In this document: one piece after another, positions 1-8,296 of the stretch | How positions within the stretch are numbered: position 1 is the stretch's first letter | Layout of the letters: each line of letters starts with the position of its first letter | Made by a program: the position numbers and the translations under genes | Notes under the pieces: generated by a model | What the model was told of the DNA's origin: nothing | What the model saw: only the letters and a program-made list of their open reading frames with translations | Database searches by the model: none | Assembly: GCA_903970405.1 (NCBI GenBank) | Contig: CAJCIT010000073.1 | Span: 1 to 40,773, forward strand | Direction of reading: 5' to 3' | DNA from: Acidobacteriaceae bacterium | GTDB lineage: Bacteria; Acidobacteriota; Terriglobia; Bryobacterales; Bryobacteraceae | Length of the DNA: 40,773 nt

Positions 1-153
1 TTCGGCTTCAACGCCGTGGACTGGTTGGGATTAGCGGGCGGCAAGGCGCGCGACCGGCTGAACGCTTTTTACGCGAAGAACGGCATCGACATTGTGCGCG
101 ATCCGCCACCCTGGTTGTCGAAGCTGCCGAAGACCAAGCCCCCTACAACGTAA
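1..153 (+). CDS. C-terminal end of a protein cut by the window edge, possibly an amidohydrolase
   Basis: Reading frame 1 is open from the first base to a TAA at 151-153 and gives about 50 residues, including NAVDWLGLAGGKARDRLNAF and ending in PPTT. The composition (Leu/Gly-rich turn, then a charged helix with an FYAKNG stretch) resembles the last helices of metal-dependent amidohydrolases of the PF04909 type. That assignment is a weak inference, because no catalytic residues lie in this part. An N-terminal amidohydrolase fragment lies nearby on the opposite strand, which makes the idea slightly more likely. The gene is followed by 77 bases and then tRNA-Cys. The start and most of the protein are outside the window. 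Confidence 0.5.
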   Translation, partial: FGFNAVDWLGLAGGKARDRLNAFYAKNGIDIVRDPPPWLSKLPKTKPPTT

Positions 154-230
154 ACGGGGAATGCTTCGGCCGGAATTGTCTATTTTGAATTTTGACGGTC
201 TCGCGCGATACTGAGGGAGTACCCACCACC

Positions 231-305
<75 letters not shown>

Positions 306-315
306 GCAAACTTTT

Positions 316-480
316 CTAGTTTCTCAGGTTCGTCTCTCGCTCGCGGAAGGGCAAGTGTTCGGGCGGAGTAGCCTGAGCGTCAACATCGGAATCGTCGCCG
401 AAACCAGGGTGCGCGTGGTGGTCGAAGATCTTGATCGATTTGATTTTCTCCAGGAGCCGCTGATAGTCGCGCCAACGCCC
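316..480 (-). pseudogene. N-terminal remnant of an amidohydrolase (PF04909-like)
   Basis: The minus strand reads RDYQRLLEKIKSIKIFDHHA followed by HPGFGDDSDVDAQATPPEHL, then PFRERETN and a stop at 316-318. The HHAHPGF motif is the first-strand HxH metal site that opens amidohydrolase TIM barrels, and the spacing after it fits the N-terminus of such an enzyme. Only about 50 residues remain of an expected 350 or more. Upstream, the frame runs into a palindromic repeat (485-559), with no obvious start codon next to the conserved part. Downstream, it ends 10 bases from the 3' end of tRNA-Cys. It is a gene fragment, not a working gene; whether a deletion, an inversion or an insertion produced it cannot be told from this window. 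Confidence 0.6.
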
Positions 481-484
481 GACT

Positions 485-559
485 GAGCCGCGACCGTCAG
501 GGAGCGACCGGTTAGCAGGACGAGATTTACTTGCGGCGGCTCCCTGACGGTCTCGGCTC
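485..559. repeat. REP-like palindrome, family A, two arms
   Basis: A 21-base arm at 485-505 (begins GAGCCGCGACCGTCAGG) and a 21-base arm at 539-559 (begins GCTCCCTGACGGTC) are inverted copies of each other with one mismatch, separated by 33 bases. The same core occurs at 6790-6810 and at 18717-18808. It lies inside the remains of the amidohydrolase reading frame. The form (short, palindromic, dispersed, intergenic) is that of REP elements. No terminal transposase or direct target repeats are visible. Confidence 0.8.
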
Positions 560-601
560 TGAAGGGTTGCGGCGATTAAGTCAGGGAGCAATTCCTTCCA
601 C

Positions 602-3600
602 TCACTGAAGCCTTGTAACATTTAGCGGGATGAAAACCATCTGGCAGTTGGGGCTCGTATACTTCGAGCACGATACGATGCCGCGCCGCACGATCCGCTC
701 CGGTCCACTGTCCGGAAGCTTGAACGGCAAACCCGAGGTGGCCAACTGCGCGGCAACGTCGCGCATCGCCTCATCGCCGGCAATGAAGCGGGCCTGCGAC
801 GGGCCGGTCCGCGAGAACACCATGAAGAACTCCGCCGAGCCCTCCGTTCGTTGAACGGAGGGGACATCGATTGTGCGAAGCTTGCCCAACTCCTCGCCGG
901 GAGACATCTGCAGATGGCTTGCTGTTGTTTTCGGCTTGGCCCCGGAGGCAGGCCCTGGTTTCTGGGTTTGCTGCGCCGGCTTCCCAGCGCTATCCAGCTT
1001 GTCGCGGACTCCGGCGAGATGACTGTCCGCCGCCAGAGCCAGTTCCCAATGATGGATTGCGGCGTCACGCTTGCCTTGTTTGAGGTACACGTCGCCGACG
1101 TGATCGGCACTATCCCCGTTCTGACCCAGACTCCAGGCCGCAGCGAGATACGGTTCAGCCCGCGTAAGGTCGCCTTGCCGAAAGTAGATCCAGCCGAGCG
1201 TATCCCAGGATGCGGCGAGCAGGCTGGTGCGTCCCAAATCGTTTTGGGTGAGGGCGTTCACATCAAGATCCTTCAGCAGATCCTCAACCCGGGTCACTGC
1301 CTTTTCCGCGTACTGTTGGGCAAGCGGGAGTTCCGTGCTGGCGTCCCCCAAGGCATAGGCGACATTGTTGAGCGTGAGGGGATCGTCAGTCTCACCGATC
1401 ATTTGCCGAGCCAGCGTGACGCCTTCCTGTTTCTGCCCGGCTCCGAGCAGGCCGGTGAGCAAAGCGCTTCTTAGAGACAGATCGTTCTTATCGGCGGCCA
1501 GAGCAAGTCGCGAGACAGTAACAGCCTCAGCGTACTGCTTCCTTGAGATGAGCAAACTCGCGTAACTCCGGGAAAGCAGGGGATTGCCGGGCAGCTTTTC
1601 GAGCCCGTCCTTGTAGCAGGCCAGGCCATCGCCGGCGGAGCTGAACTGGGTTTGCATCCCGCAAAGCCCCATCCAGGCTGCCGGGTCTTCCGGATGCAGC
1701 TTTACTTCTTTTTGCAGGGCGATCATTGCCGATGCGCGGTCTCCCGAAACCAAGTACAGGCCGGCGCGGGCCGCCCAAAGATGCTTCTGCTTCGGGTTCA
1801 GCCGCTCAGCCTCGACAAGGGCGCTATTGGCAGCCGCCAGATCGTGATACTGCAACGACTGCATAGCCTGCGTCACCAGAGCTTCCGCTTGCGGATTATC
1901 GGTAATCTCGACGGCGACCGTCTTCCCGGCGATGCGGGAGAGTTGCATGAAGTGGTTGCGGTCGGCCGCCACGGCGTCCGTTAGCTTTCGATACTCCGCC
2001 CACTCGGCGACGGGCACTTTGCCCGCGGTGATCTTAAGGGTCCGCTCCGCGGAGAGAACTCCTCCGGCAAAGGAATATGCGCCTCGATAGTCGGCAAAGC
2101 CGGTGTGCATCCTCCCTTCGGCGGGGATCTCAATCTTAAAGCCATCGGGCAACTGGATTTCGCTGTGGAACGACACTTCGCCCACCGTGCCGATCGCCAG
2201 GGGCTCCGCGGGCGCCTTCTCTTCCGCCCCAGGGAGGCCGATGGGCGGAAACGGCGCGCTGATGCGGAGGTTGGCCCAATCAGAGTAGGTTTCCCGAGTG
2301 TAATCGTAGGAAAACTGAAGGGGCTTAGTGAGGTCTTCAAGCCATTGAACCTTCGCGTTGGTAACTTTGCCCGCGAAGCCCAAGGAGAAGGAAACGTTTT
2401 GCAAGAGGTCGTTCCACTGCGCGGCGGGGGTTGCGCCAAAGGCGGCGCGCAGCATCATCTCCTCGTCGCCCCGCCAAGTGGTCTCAAAGTGGGCCGTGAG
2501 CGTTCCTTCCGCACTGAGGGCCCCTTTCACCTCATAGCGTTGAACGCTCGGGAACGGCAGCGATTCGGGCGTCTTGCGCAGGAACGGCGGCGCATTCAGC
2601 GGGATGACCAGGGCCTGCTCATCGCGAACCCCTTTTTCCAGCGTCCCGAACGGCGCCACGCCGGAGGTGGTATCGAGCCACTCGAAGGACCCGTCGGCGG
2701 GGATCACGGTGATGAGGTGGTTAAACTGGCCGGGAGATGGAACGTCCGGGTCGAGCTTCAGCCCTGCTCCGATCAGGACCGGCCATGCTTCAATGCCAAC
2801 AGCCTTCAGCAGGGACGCGAACAGAGTGTGTTTATCCTTGCAGTCGCCGTACTGCTCGGCGAGCACGTCATCGGCCGTGTGCGGTTGGTAACGGCCAGAC
2901 CCGAACGAGATGGAGATGTAGCGGAAATTGACGGAGACGTACTGATACAGCGCCTTCTCCTTCTCAATGCCGGTGGTGAGGCCCTTGGTGACTTCAAGCG
3001 CCTTCGAACGAATGGCAGGCGTCACCGCAGTGGCTGGAATCGCCAGAGTCCTGTACCAATTGCCGACCTCTTCCCAACTGCTGAAGCCGCTGAGTTGTAC
3101 CGAGTGCGCCGGTTTCTTGGGCGTCTCCTGCTCGGCCGTTTCGGACTGCCCGCTAGTCTCGGCCTCGGGCTTGGCGGGCATGTGGCTGGTGCGCCAAGCC
3201 AGGATGCGGCGTCCGTTTCGTTTCTCGTCGGAGGGCTTGTGGTCAGGGCTGGTATAGCGGATGGATTGCCGCTCGGGCAGGCTGACTTCCAGGGTCTCCT
3301 CCAGCACGGCGCCGGAGTCGATGAAATCGTGCGTGTACCAGAGATGACCGCCGAACTCGGACTTCGTGCGTGTCCAGCGGACGCGGTATTCCAGCGTGTC
3401 GCCGGAGCTGAGCGCGCGAACAGGCACTTGCTTCTCGCGGAGATCGGAATAAGTGGGGGCGATGCGGGCCACCTCGCCCGGCAGATCCTGAATATGGCTG
3501 GCGGGTGTGGCAACCACGGAACCGTCCGCCTTCTTTACTTGGACGGAAATGATTTCCAGATTCTCGCTATCGGCCACGTACGGGAAGTGAAGAATGCCCA

Positions 3601-3931
3601 GCTCGCGCACGGCGGCATCGGACTGGAGATGCACCACGGCGTGCACATCGCGGGCGCCGGTGGCATCCGCCTCAAACGACACACGAGTCTCAAAGCTCTC
3701 AACGACGTAGCCCTCCTTCGAAAGATCGGGCTTCGGAGCGTCCTTGGCCGGAGCGTTGGCGGGCGGCGGAGCTGCGGATTGAGTGGAAGGCGGGGCCGGG
3801 GGAGGGAGAGCGCTTTGGCCAGCGAACGCCACGGGCGCCCAGGCATTGAGCAGGCCGCAAAGAAACCATGTCAAACAACGGGAGAACGGCAGACTGGAGC
3901 GGCATCCAAGCCGTGGCGAGCGAAGCATCAC
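602..3931 (-). CDS. Secreted DUF3857 / transglutaminase-like / TPR protein
   Basis: This is a large protein of about 1,109 residues. A signal peptide covers roughly residues 1-38 and is followed by a Pro/Ala-rich linker to about 70. A DUF3857 domain spans about 72-250. A transglutaminase-like domain spans about 310-430 and carries a full triad: Cys364 in YGDCKDKHTL, His405 in QFNHLITV and Asp420 in WLDTTSG. The second half is a beta-rich segment, then tetratricopeptide repeats from about 690 to 960 and a short C-terminal domain. The protein is likely periplasmic or outer-surface. DUF3857-transglutaminase proteins are common in Bacteroidota and Acidobacteriota, but their substrates are unknown. 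The start is GTG at 3931 or ATG at 3928; neither has a strong ribosome binding site. It is separated from ftcD by 137 bases and is probably a single-gene unit. Confidence 0.9.
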   Translation of the reverse strand: MMLRSPRLGCRSSLPFSRCLTWFLCGLLNAWAPVAFAGQSALPPPAPPSTQSAAPPPANAPAKDAPKPDLSKEGYVVESFETRVSFEADATGARDVHAVVHLQSDAAVRELGILHFPYVADSENLEIISVQVKKADGSVVATPASHIQDLPGEVARIAPTYSDLREKQVPVRALSSGDTLEYRVRWTRTKSEFGGHLWYTHDFIDSGAVLEETLEVSLPERQSIRYTSPDHKPSDEKRNGRRILAWRTSHMPAKPEAETSGQSETAEQETPKKPAHSVQLSGFSSWEEVGNWYRTLAIPATAVTPAIRSKALEVTKGLTTGIEKEKALYQYVSVNFRYISISFGSGRYQPHTADDVLAEQYGDCKDKHTLFASLLKAVGIEAWPVLIGAGLKLDPDVPSPGQFNHLITVIPADGSFEWLDTTSGVAPFGTLEKGVRDEQALVIPLNAPPFLRKTPESLPFPSVQRYEVKGALSAEGTLTAHFETTWRGDEEMMLRAAFGATPAAQWNDLLQNVSFSLGFAGKVTNAKVQWLEDLTKPLQFSYDYTRETYSDWANLRISAPFPPIGLPGAEEKAPAEPLAIGTVGEVSFHSEIQLPDGFKIEIPAEGRMHTGFADYRGAYSFAGGVLSAERTLKITAGKVPVAEWAEYRKLTDAVAADRNHFMQLSRIAGKTVAVEITDNPQAEALVTQAMQSLQYHDLAAANSALVEAERLNPKQKHLWAARAGLYLVSGDRASAMIALQKEVKLHPEDPAAWMGLCGMQTQFSSAGDGLACYKDGLEKLPGNPLLSRSYASLLISRKQYAEAVTVSRLALAADKNDLSLRSALLTGLLGAGQKQEGVTLARQMIGETDDPLTLNNVAYALGDASTELPLAQQYAEKAVTRVEDLLKDLDVNALTQNDLGRTSLLAASWDTLGWIYFRQGDLTRAEPYLAAAWSLGQNGDSADHVGDVYLKQGKRDAAIHHWELALAADSHLAGVRDKLDSAGKPAQQTQKPGPASGAKPKTTASHLQMSPGEELGKLRTIDVPSVQRTEGSAEFFMVFSRTGPSQARFIAGDEAMRDVAAQLATSGLPFKLPDSGPERIVRRGIVSCSKYTSPNCQMVFIPLNVTRLQ

Positions 3932-4028
3932 AACAGTATCGCAGCGAACCGGCGCGGCCGTCTGGGGCAGTTAGGCGTGATGTCCACCAAGGCGGCACCC
4001 GCTCAAGCGGCACAGGTACCTGGTGGCA

Positions 4029-4042
4029 CCGGCTTTAGCCGG
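4029..4042. repeat. Short perfect hairpin CCGGCT-TT-AGCCGG
   Basis: Six perfectly paired bases flank a TT loop in the 137-base gap between ftcD and the DUF3857 gene. It recalls the CAGCCGGCTAAAAG segment of the repeat at 15172-15225 and may be a degenerate copy of the same family. It lacks a T-tract on either side, so it is a poor terminator candidate. Confidence 0.3.
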
Positions 4043-4068
4043 AGGGAGCGGTTGATCTCTTGGACCAC

Positions 4069-4989
4069 TTATTCCGCGCGAAGAACGGCGTCGAGCCGGG
4101 ACTCGATAATGCGGTCGGCGGAGAAATCCGGAAGCTTCAGAAACTGGGCCGCCGATTGTTCGAGCGCACGGCGCGGCAGCAGCCCGATGAGTTCGCTTTC
4201 GACAACGCCCACGCCCCGCTCGGCGGCCAGGCGCGAGACGGCGTCGAAGACGGCAAAGAGCGACGTTCGATCGAAGTCAGTGAGGTTCATCGAAACCTGC
4301 ACCAGACCCCGGGTGGGAAGAGCCAGACCCAAAGCCTTCACCGCCGGGAATCCGCCACTGCTCTCGCGAATCTGGCGGGCAATGTCTTTTGCCAGCGCCA
4401 GGTCATCCGATTGGAGATTGATATTAAACGCGATCAGGAAGCGGCGAGCGCCGATGATAACGGCCCCGGCTGTGGGATGAAGCGCGGGGCCGCCCAGATC
4501 GGGCTGGCGCTCTTCATTGACCAGGACCTCGTCGCGCAAGCCTTCAAACTGGCCGCGGCGCACCTGCTCCAGGCGGATTCGCGACGGCTGCAACGCCGCC
4601 GCCTCGTAGAAGTAGACCGGCAGGCCCACCTCAGAGGCGATGCGATGGCCCGCCCGATGCGCCAGATCGACGCACACTTCCATCGGCGTGGTATCGAGCG
4701 GGACGAACGGGAGAACATCAATGGCGCCAACTCTCGGATGGGCGCCCTGATGGCGGGTGAGATCGATGCGCGCCACCGCTTCGGCGGCAACCCGCACCGC
4801 CGCCTCCAAAACAGCCTCACCGCGGCCGGCGAAAGTAATGACGCTGCGATTGTGATCCGCATCGCTGGTGCGGTGAAGCACGGCAACCTGAGGTACGGCC
4901 TCAATGCTCCTTACCAGCGAATCGATGATGGATGAATCGCGGCCCTCGGAGAAGTTGGGGACGCATTCAACGATGTGCGGCTGGCTCAT
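4069..4989 (-). CDS. ftcD: Glutamate formimidoyltransferase
   Basis: At 306 residues this matches the stand-alone formiminotransferase (EC 2.1.2.5), which moves the formimino group from N-formimino-L-glutamate to tetrahydrofolate in histidine breakdown. The start of the protein, HIVECVPNFSEGRD, is the family hallmark. HRTSDADHNRSVITFAG and DLTRHQGAHPRVGAIDVLPF follow, carrying the substrate and folate loop residues, with GLALPTRGLVQVSMNLTDF in the second subdomain. There is no cyclodeaminase domain, as in many bacteria. The ATG overlaps the stop of the upstream HutI-like gene in an ATGA at 4986-4989, so the two are translationally coupled. Other hut genes (hutH, hutU) are not in the window. 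The enzyme is cytosolic. Confidence 0.95.
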   Translation of the reverse strand: MSQPHIVECVPNFSEGRDSSIIDSLVRSIEAVPQVAVLHRTSDADHNRSVITFAGRGEAVLEAAVRVAAEAVARIDLTRHQGAHPRVGAIDVLPFVPLDTTPMEVCVDLAHRAGHRIASEVGLPVYFYEAAALQPSRIRLEQVRRGQFEGLRDEVLVNEERQPDLGGPALHPTAGAVIIGARRFLIAFNINLQSDDLALAKDIARQIRESSGGFPAVKALGLALPTRGLVQVSMNLTDFDRTSLFAVFDAVSRLAAERGVGVVESELIGLLPRRALEQSAAQFLKLPDFSADRIIESRLDAVLRAE

Positions 4990-6143
4990 GGCGCAACAGC
5001 GGCGGTGGATCGCGCGGGTCCGCGCCAGCTAGTCCGATTAAACACTATGTCGCCGCGCCTGACCACCAGACCGGCGTGGTTCGTGCCATGACGCCGCGGA
5101 ATTTCGTGGAAATCGTCGATCTGGAGGACCACCAGATCCGCGCGCTTCCCCACTTCGATGGTGCCGCGGTCGCGCCCCCATCCCAATGACCAGGCGGCGT
5201 TATTTGTGGCGGCGGTAATGGCCTGTTCCGCGGTCATCCCGTGATAGAGGACGGCCAGGGCAATGGCGGCCTGCATGCTGAAGCTCGGGCTGTCAAAGCG
5301 GTGGTGGGCCGTGGCAAGCACTGGAATGCCTCCATGCTCAATAAAATCCCGCAGAGGGAGAGGGCGTCGTTCCGGGTGCAGCAAATCCCGCAGGGGACGG
5401 CACAGCGCCGGCGTGCCCTGTTGCGCGAGAGCCGCTAATATCCGGTCTTCCTCTCCAGCCGGAATGACGGTTACGGAAAGCTGCCGTTCACAACGGCTTC
5501 CAAGGTCTGACAGACTGGCAATCTGCCTGGAGATCCTCAACCCCAGCGGCGGCGACGCGGCACACAGCAAATCGTGGAGCTCACGCTGACGGGCGAGAGA
5601 GCCTGACACTGAGAATGAGCGTACCCATCCCCGCTCAATCAGGCGCTGAATTGGATTCCCGGCGCCGTTCCCCAGCTTCCGCGCATGGTCAGTTGAAATC
5701 CGCCATGCCAGGGAAACGTCGGCATTGTCGGCGACCCGGGAACCCTGACGTATGAGCCGGAGATCGCCTTCGAAGGAGTCCGTTCCGCCCGCTTCGATCT
5801 CCGTCGAGACTGAGCCATGTTGAAGGCAGTTCTCCAGGAGCATGGAAGCGTCCACCCGCGCCTGAAGTAGCGATTTCATCCGGTAATCGCCCACGAACGC
5901 AGAGAGGCCCTGATCGACAAAGGCCGGCAGTACCACGCAGCCATGAGCCGAGATCTCAATCGCGTCGCGGGCTTCACGAAGGTTTTCAACACGCCGCGAG
6001 GTGCCTACGCACGCGATGAGGCCGTCGCGGATTAGAACCGCGCCGTCCTCAATTATTCCTAGATCTGAAAGCGCGGCGCCACTGCGAAAACCGCTGGGAC
6101 CCCGGAGTGTTAACAACTGCCGGGCACCTCGAAGCAAAAGCAA
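4986..6143 (-). CDS. HutI-like amidohydrolase-fold protein lacking metal ligands
   Basis: The 385 residues align by eye along the whole length of imidazolonepropionase. The N-terminus has GAVLIRDGLIACVG and RRVENLREARDAIEI, and the end has SMQAAIALAVLYHGMTAEQA, TAATNNAAWSLGW and GTIEVGKRADLVVLQIDDF. The metal site, however, is gone. Where HutI has a D-x-H-T-H motif, residues 76-83 read VDQGLSAF, and where the catalytic Asp of TDFNPG should be, residues 278-287 read TAHHRFDSPS. The middle histidines are also missing. It is probably a catalytically dead paralogue or has another role. The start is taken as TTG at 6143, because a stop lies just upstream in frame. The gene is coupled by a 4-base overlap to ftcD, which points to a role in histidine or formimino-glutamate handling. 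Confidence 0.85.
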   Translation of the reverse strand: MLLLRGARQLLTLRGPSGFRSGAALSDLGIIEDGAVLIRDGLIACVGTSRRVENLREARDAIEISAHGCVVLPAFVDQGLSAFVGDYRMKSLLQARVDASMLLENCLQHGSVSTEIEAGGTDSFEGDLRLIRQGSRVADNADVSLAWRISTDHARKLGNGAGNPIQRLIERGWVRSFSVSGSLARQRELHDLLCAASPPLGLRISRQIASLSDLGSRCERQLSVTVIPAGEEDRILAALAQQGTPALCRPLRDLLHPERRPLPLRDFIEHGGIPVLATAHHRFDSPSFSMQAAIALAVLYHGMTAEQAITAATNNAAWSLGWGRDRGTIEVGKRADLVVLQIDDFHEIPRRHGTNHAGLVVRRGDIVFNRTSWRGPARSTAAVAP

Positions 6144-6286
6144 GTGTGCCAGACTTATCCTGTTGTATCACAAGAGGATTCCTGTAACGCGGTGCCGGAA
6201 GAGCGGAGGAGATCAAAAGGCGAATCGAAGGGGAGCGAGGGTGGCAAATCGTCTCGGGAGGCCGTTTGCCAATGCCGGTGTTTTTG

Positions 6287-6685
6287 TCAACGCGAACGTC
6301 GCGGCTTGAGAACCCATAGCGCGCCGAAGAAGGCTCCCAGCGCCCCGAACGTGAGCCACGAAGCGCCATGAAAGGCGTCGGCGTTCGGAAAGGTGTAGGG
6401 GCTCAGGAAGAACCCCTTCGCCATCAGCCAGAGTACGGCCGCCGCCCAGATCGGAAACACCCAACGGAAAATACCTGTCACCGCCAGGAACACCGAGACC
6501 AGACCCACAATCGCCAGCGTAATGAGCCACCGGATCATGGTCTCGTCGCTGAAGGGCAGAAAGCCGAATCTGGGCACCGTGTGGCTTGACGCGGAAATGG
6601 CCGCCACCGCCAAAACAAACAGGCACAAAATTGTATGGAACACATAACTGAACAAGCGGAGTAAGAATCCGAATACCGTGATCAC
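6287..6685 (-). CDS. Small membrane protein, function unknown
   Basis: About 132 residues with four likely transmembrane helices: FGFLLRLFSYVFHTILCLFV, WLITLAIVGLVSVFLAVTGI, WVFPIWAAAVLWLMAKGFFL and WLTFGALGAFFGALWVL. The chain ends in the positive tail KPRRSR. I chose the GTG at 6685 because the first helix starts there and a G-rich stretch lies about five bases upstream. The same frame could open earlier, at ATG 6745, but the extra 20 residues (Cys/Arg/Gly-rich) look non-coding. I recognise no family. It stands alone between the HutI-like gene and the asnS end, with a family A repeat arm upstream. Confidence 0.65.
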   Translation of the reverse strand: MITVFGFLLRLFSYVFHTILCLFVLAVAAISASSHTVPRFGFLPFSDETMIRWLITLAIVGLVSVFLAVTGIFRWVFPIWAAAVLWLMAKGFFLSPYTFPNADAFHGASWLTFGALGAFFGALWVLKPRRSR

Positions 6686-6789
6686 TAAGCCCCCAGGCGA
6701 TCGCCCCGCACCGCGCGACCGTGTCTGAAAGCAGCATTGTAACAACCGTCAAATTTTTTCCGCTTGAGCTTGACGCCGCGTTTGCCGTC

Positions 6790-6818
6790 GCTCCCTGACG
6801 GTCGCGGCTCGGTAGGCG
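6790..6818. repeat. REP-like repeat, family A, single arm
   Basis: The 21-base core starting GCTCCCTGACGGTCGCGGC at 6790-6810 is identical to the right arm at 18788-18808, and the similarity runs on through the following bases (GTAGGCG). Only one arm is visible here. It lies in the 209-base gap between asnS and the membrane protein gene. Confidence 0.7.
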
Positions 6819-6894
6819 CCTAGTTAGGTCAGGCAATGCCTGTGGGGCCGATTGCCAGCCGGCCCCACAAACGGTTGGATTTTCCCCTTAGTTC

Positions 6895-8271
6895 TCACGG
6901 TCGCGTGCGATACAGCATTCGGGGATACGGGATCGTTTCGCGGATGTGCTCCAGACCGCACATCCAGGCCACAAAACGCTCCACGCCCATCCCGAAGCCG
7001 CCGTGCGGAACCGTGCCGAAGCGGCGCAGGTCAAGGTACCAGTTGAAGGCCTCGCGCGGCAGTTGGTGCTGGTCGAGCCGCTGTTCAAGGAGTTTGAGAT
7101 CGTGAATGCGCTGCCCGCCGCCGATGATCTCGCCGTAACCCTCGGGCGCAATGACATCCACGCCGAGCGCCACTTCAGGCCGCCGCTCATCCGGCTGAAA
7201 GTAGAAGGCCTTGATCTCCGTGGGGTAACGGTCAACCATGACGGGACGATGGAAGTCTTCGGTGAGGAGCGTTTCGTCGGTGTTGCCGAAGTCGCCGCCC
7301 CATTGAATCTCGCTGCCCTTGGACTGAAGAATTTTGACGGCTTCGTCGTAGCTCATGCGCGGAAACGGCTTGGCCACTGTTTCCAGGCGGGAAGTGTCCC
7401 GCTCCAGCGTCTTCAGCTCTTCTTTGCGGTTTTCAAGAACGCGGCCGACGATATAGACTACCAGATCCTCGGCCACCCTCTTAACGTCCTCCAGATCGGC
7501 ATAGGCCATCTCCGGCTCAACCATCCAAAACTCGGTGAGGTGCCGGCGGGTCTTCGATTTCTCGGCGCGAAAAGTGGGGCCGAAGCAGTACACTTTCCCG
7601 AAGGCCATCGCGTTCGCCTCGTTGTAGAGTTGCCCGGATTGCGTGAGGTACACCTTCTCATCTTCGAAGTAATCCACCTCGAAAAGAGTGCTGGTCCCTT
7701 CGCAGGCGGAAGGCGTAAAGATAGGCGTGTCGACCAACGTGAAGCCGTTCGAATCGAAGTAGTCGCGAATCGACTTGATCACCTCATGGCGCACGCGGAT
7801 GGCCGCGTGTTGCCGCTTGCTTCGCAGCCAGAGATGGCGATGATCCATCAGGAAATCGACGCCGTGGTCCTTGGGCGTGATGGGGTACGGATGCTCTTCG
7901 GAGACATGCTGCAGAATGTCCACGCTTTCAACGTCGAGTTCGTAGCCGCCGGCGGCCCGTGCCTCAGCACGCAGCCTGCCGCGAACAATCAGCGAGCTCT
8001 CCTGCGTCAGATGCTTTAGGGCTTCGAACGTCTCTTCCGGAAGCGCGGTCTTAAGGGCCACACATTGCAGCAGACCGGTGCCGTCGCGAACGATGGGAAA
8101 GACAATCTTGCCGGACTTGCGAAGGTTATAGAGCCATCCGGCGATTTCCACCGGCTGCCCGGCGCTGTGTTTGACATGATCCGCGGCGTCGCCGATGGCG
8201 ATCCGCTTAGCGGGAACAGAAGGTCGATCCGCGTCGTCCAGAGGAACGGCCGCATCCGGTGCAGTACTCAT
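6895..8271 (-). CDS. asnS: Asparagine--tRNA ligase
   Basis: 458 residues, the usual length for AsnRS (EC 6.1.1.22), a class IIb synthetase that charges tRNA-Asn. An OB-fold anticodon-binding domain covers about 38-125 ([19 protein letters not shown]). The catalytic domain follows, with motif 2 in [20 protein letters not shown], whose Arg residues bind ATP, and motif 3 in [16 protein letters not shown] near the C-terminus. The HLTEFW form of motif 2 and the length separate it from AspRS, which is about 590 residues in most bacteria. It is the last gene of a minus-strand run ggt, isomerase, asnS, with 25 bases to the gene upstream, so it is probably co-transcribed. Its presence implies that direct charging of Asn is possible. 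Confidence 0.96.
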   Translation of the reverse strand: MSTAPDAAVPLDDADRPSVPAKRIAIGDAADHVKHSAGQPVEIAGWLYNLRKSGKIVFPIVRDGTGLLQCVALKTALPEETFEALKHLTQESSLIVRGRLRAEARAAGGYELDVESVDILQHVSEEHPYPITPKDHGVDFLMDHRHLWLRSKRQHAAIRVRHEVIKSIRDYFDSNGFTLVDTPIFTPSACEGTSTLFEVDYFEDEKVYLTQSGQLYNEANAMAFGKVYCFGPTFRAEKSKTRRHLTEFWMVEPEMAYADLEDVKRVAEDLVVYIVGRVLENRKEELKTLERDTSRLETVAKPFPRMSYDEAVKILQSKGSEIQWGGDFGNTDETLLTEDFHRPVMVDRYPTEIKAFYFQPDERRPEVALGVDVIAPEGYGEIIGGGQRIHDLKLLEQRLDQHQLPREAFNWYLDLRRFGTVPHGGFGMGVERFVAWMCGLEHIRETIPYPRMLYRTRP

Positions 8272-8296
8272 AAGACCAACTAACTTGCTGGGGGTT

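Noticed and set aside
2105..4480. 791-codon plus-strand open frame
   Set aside because: It is antisense to the DUF3857/transglutaminase gene and the end of ftcD; the translated sequence is rich in Arg/Gly and has no domain, while the minus-strand protein has a full catalytic triad.
6946..8019. 357-codon plus-strand frame
   Set aside because: It lies wholly antisense to asnS, whose motifs are complete.
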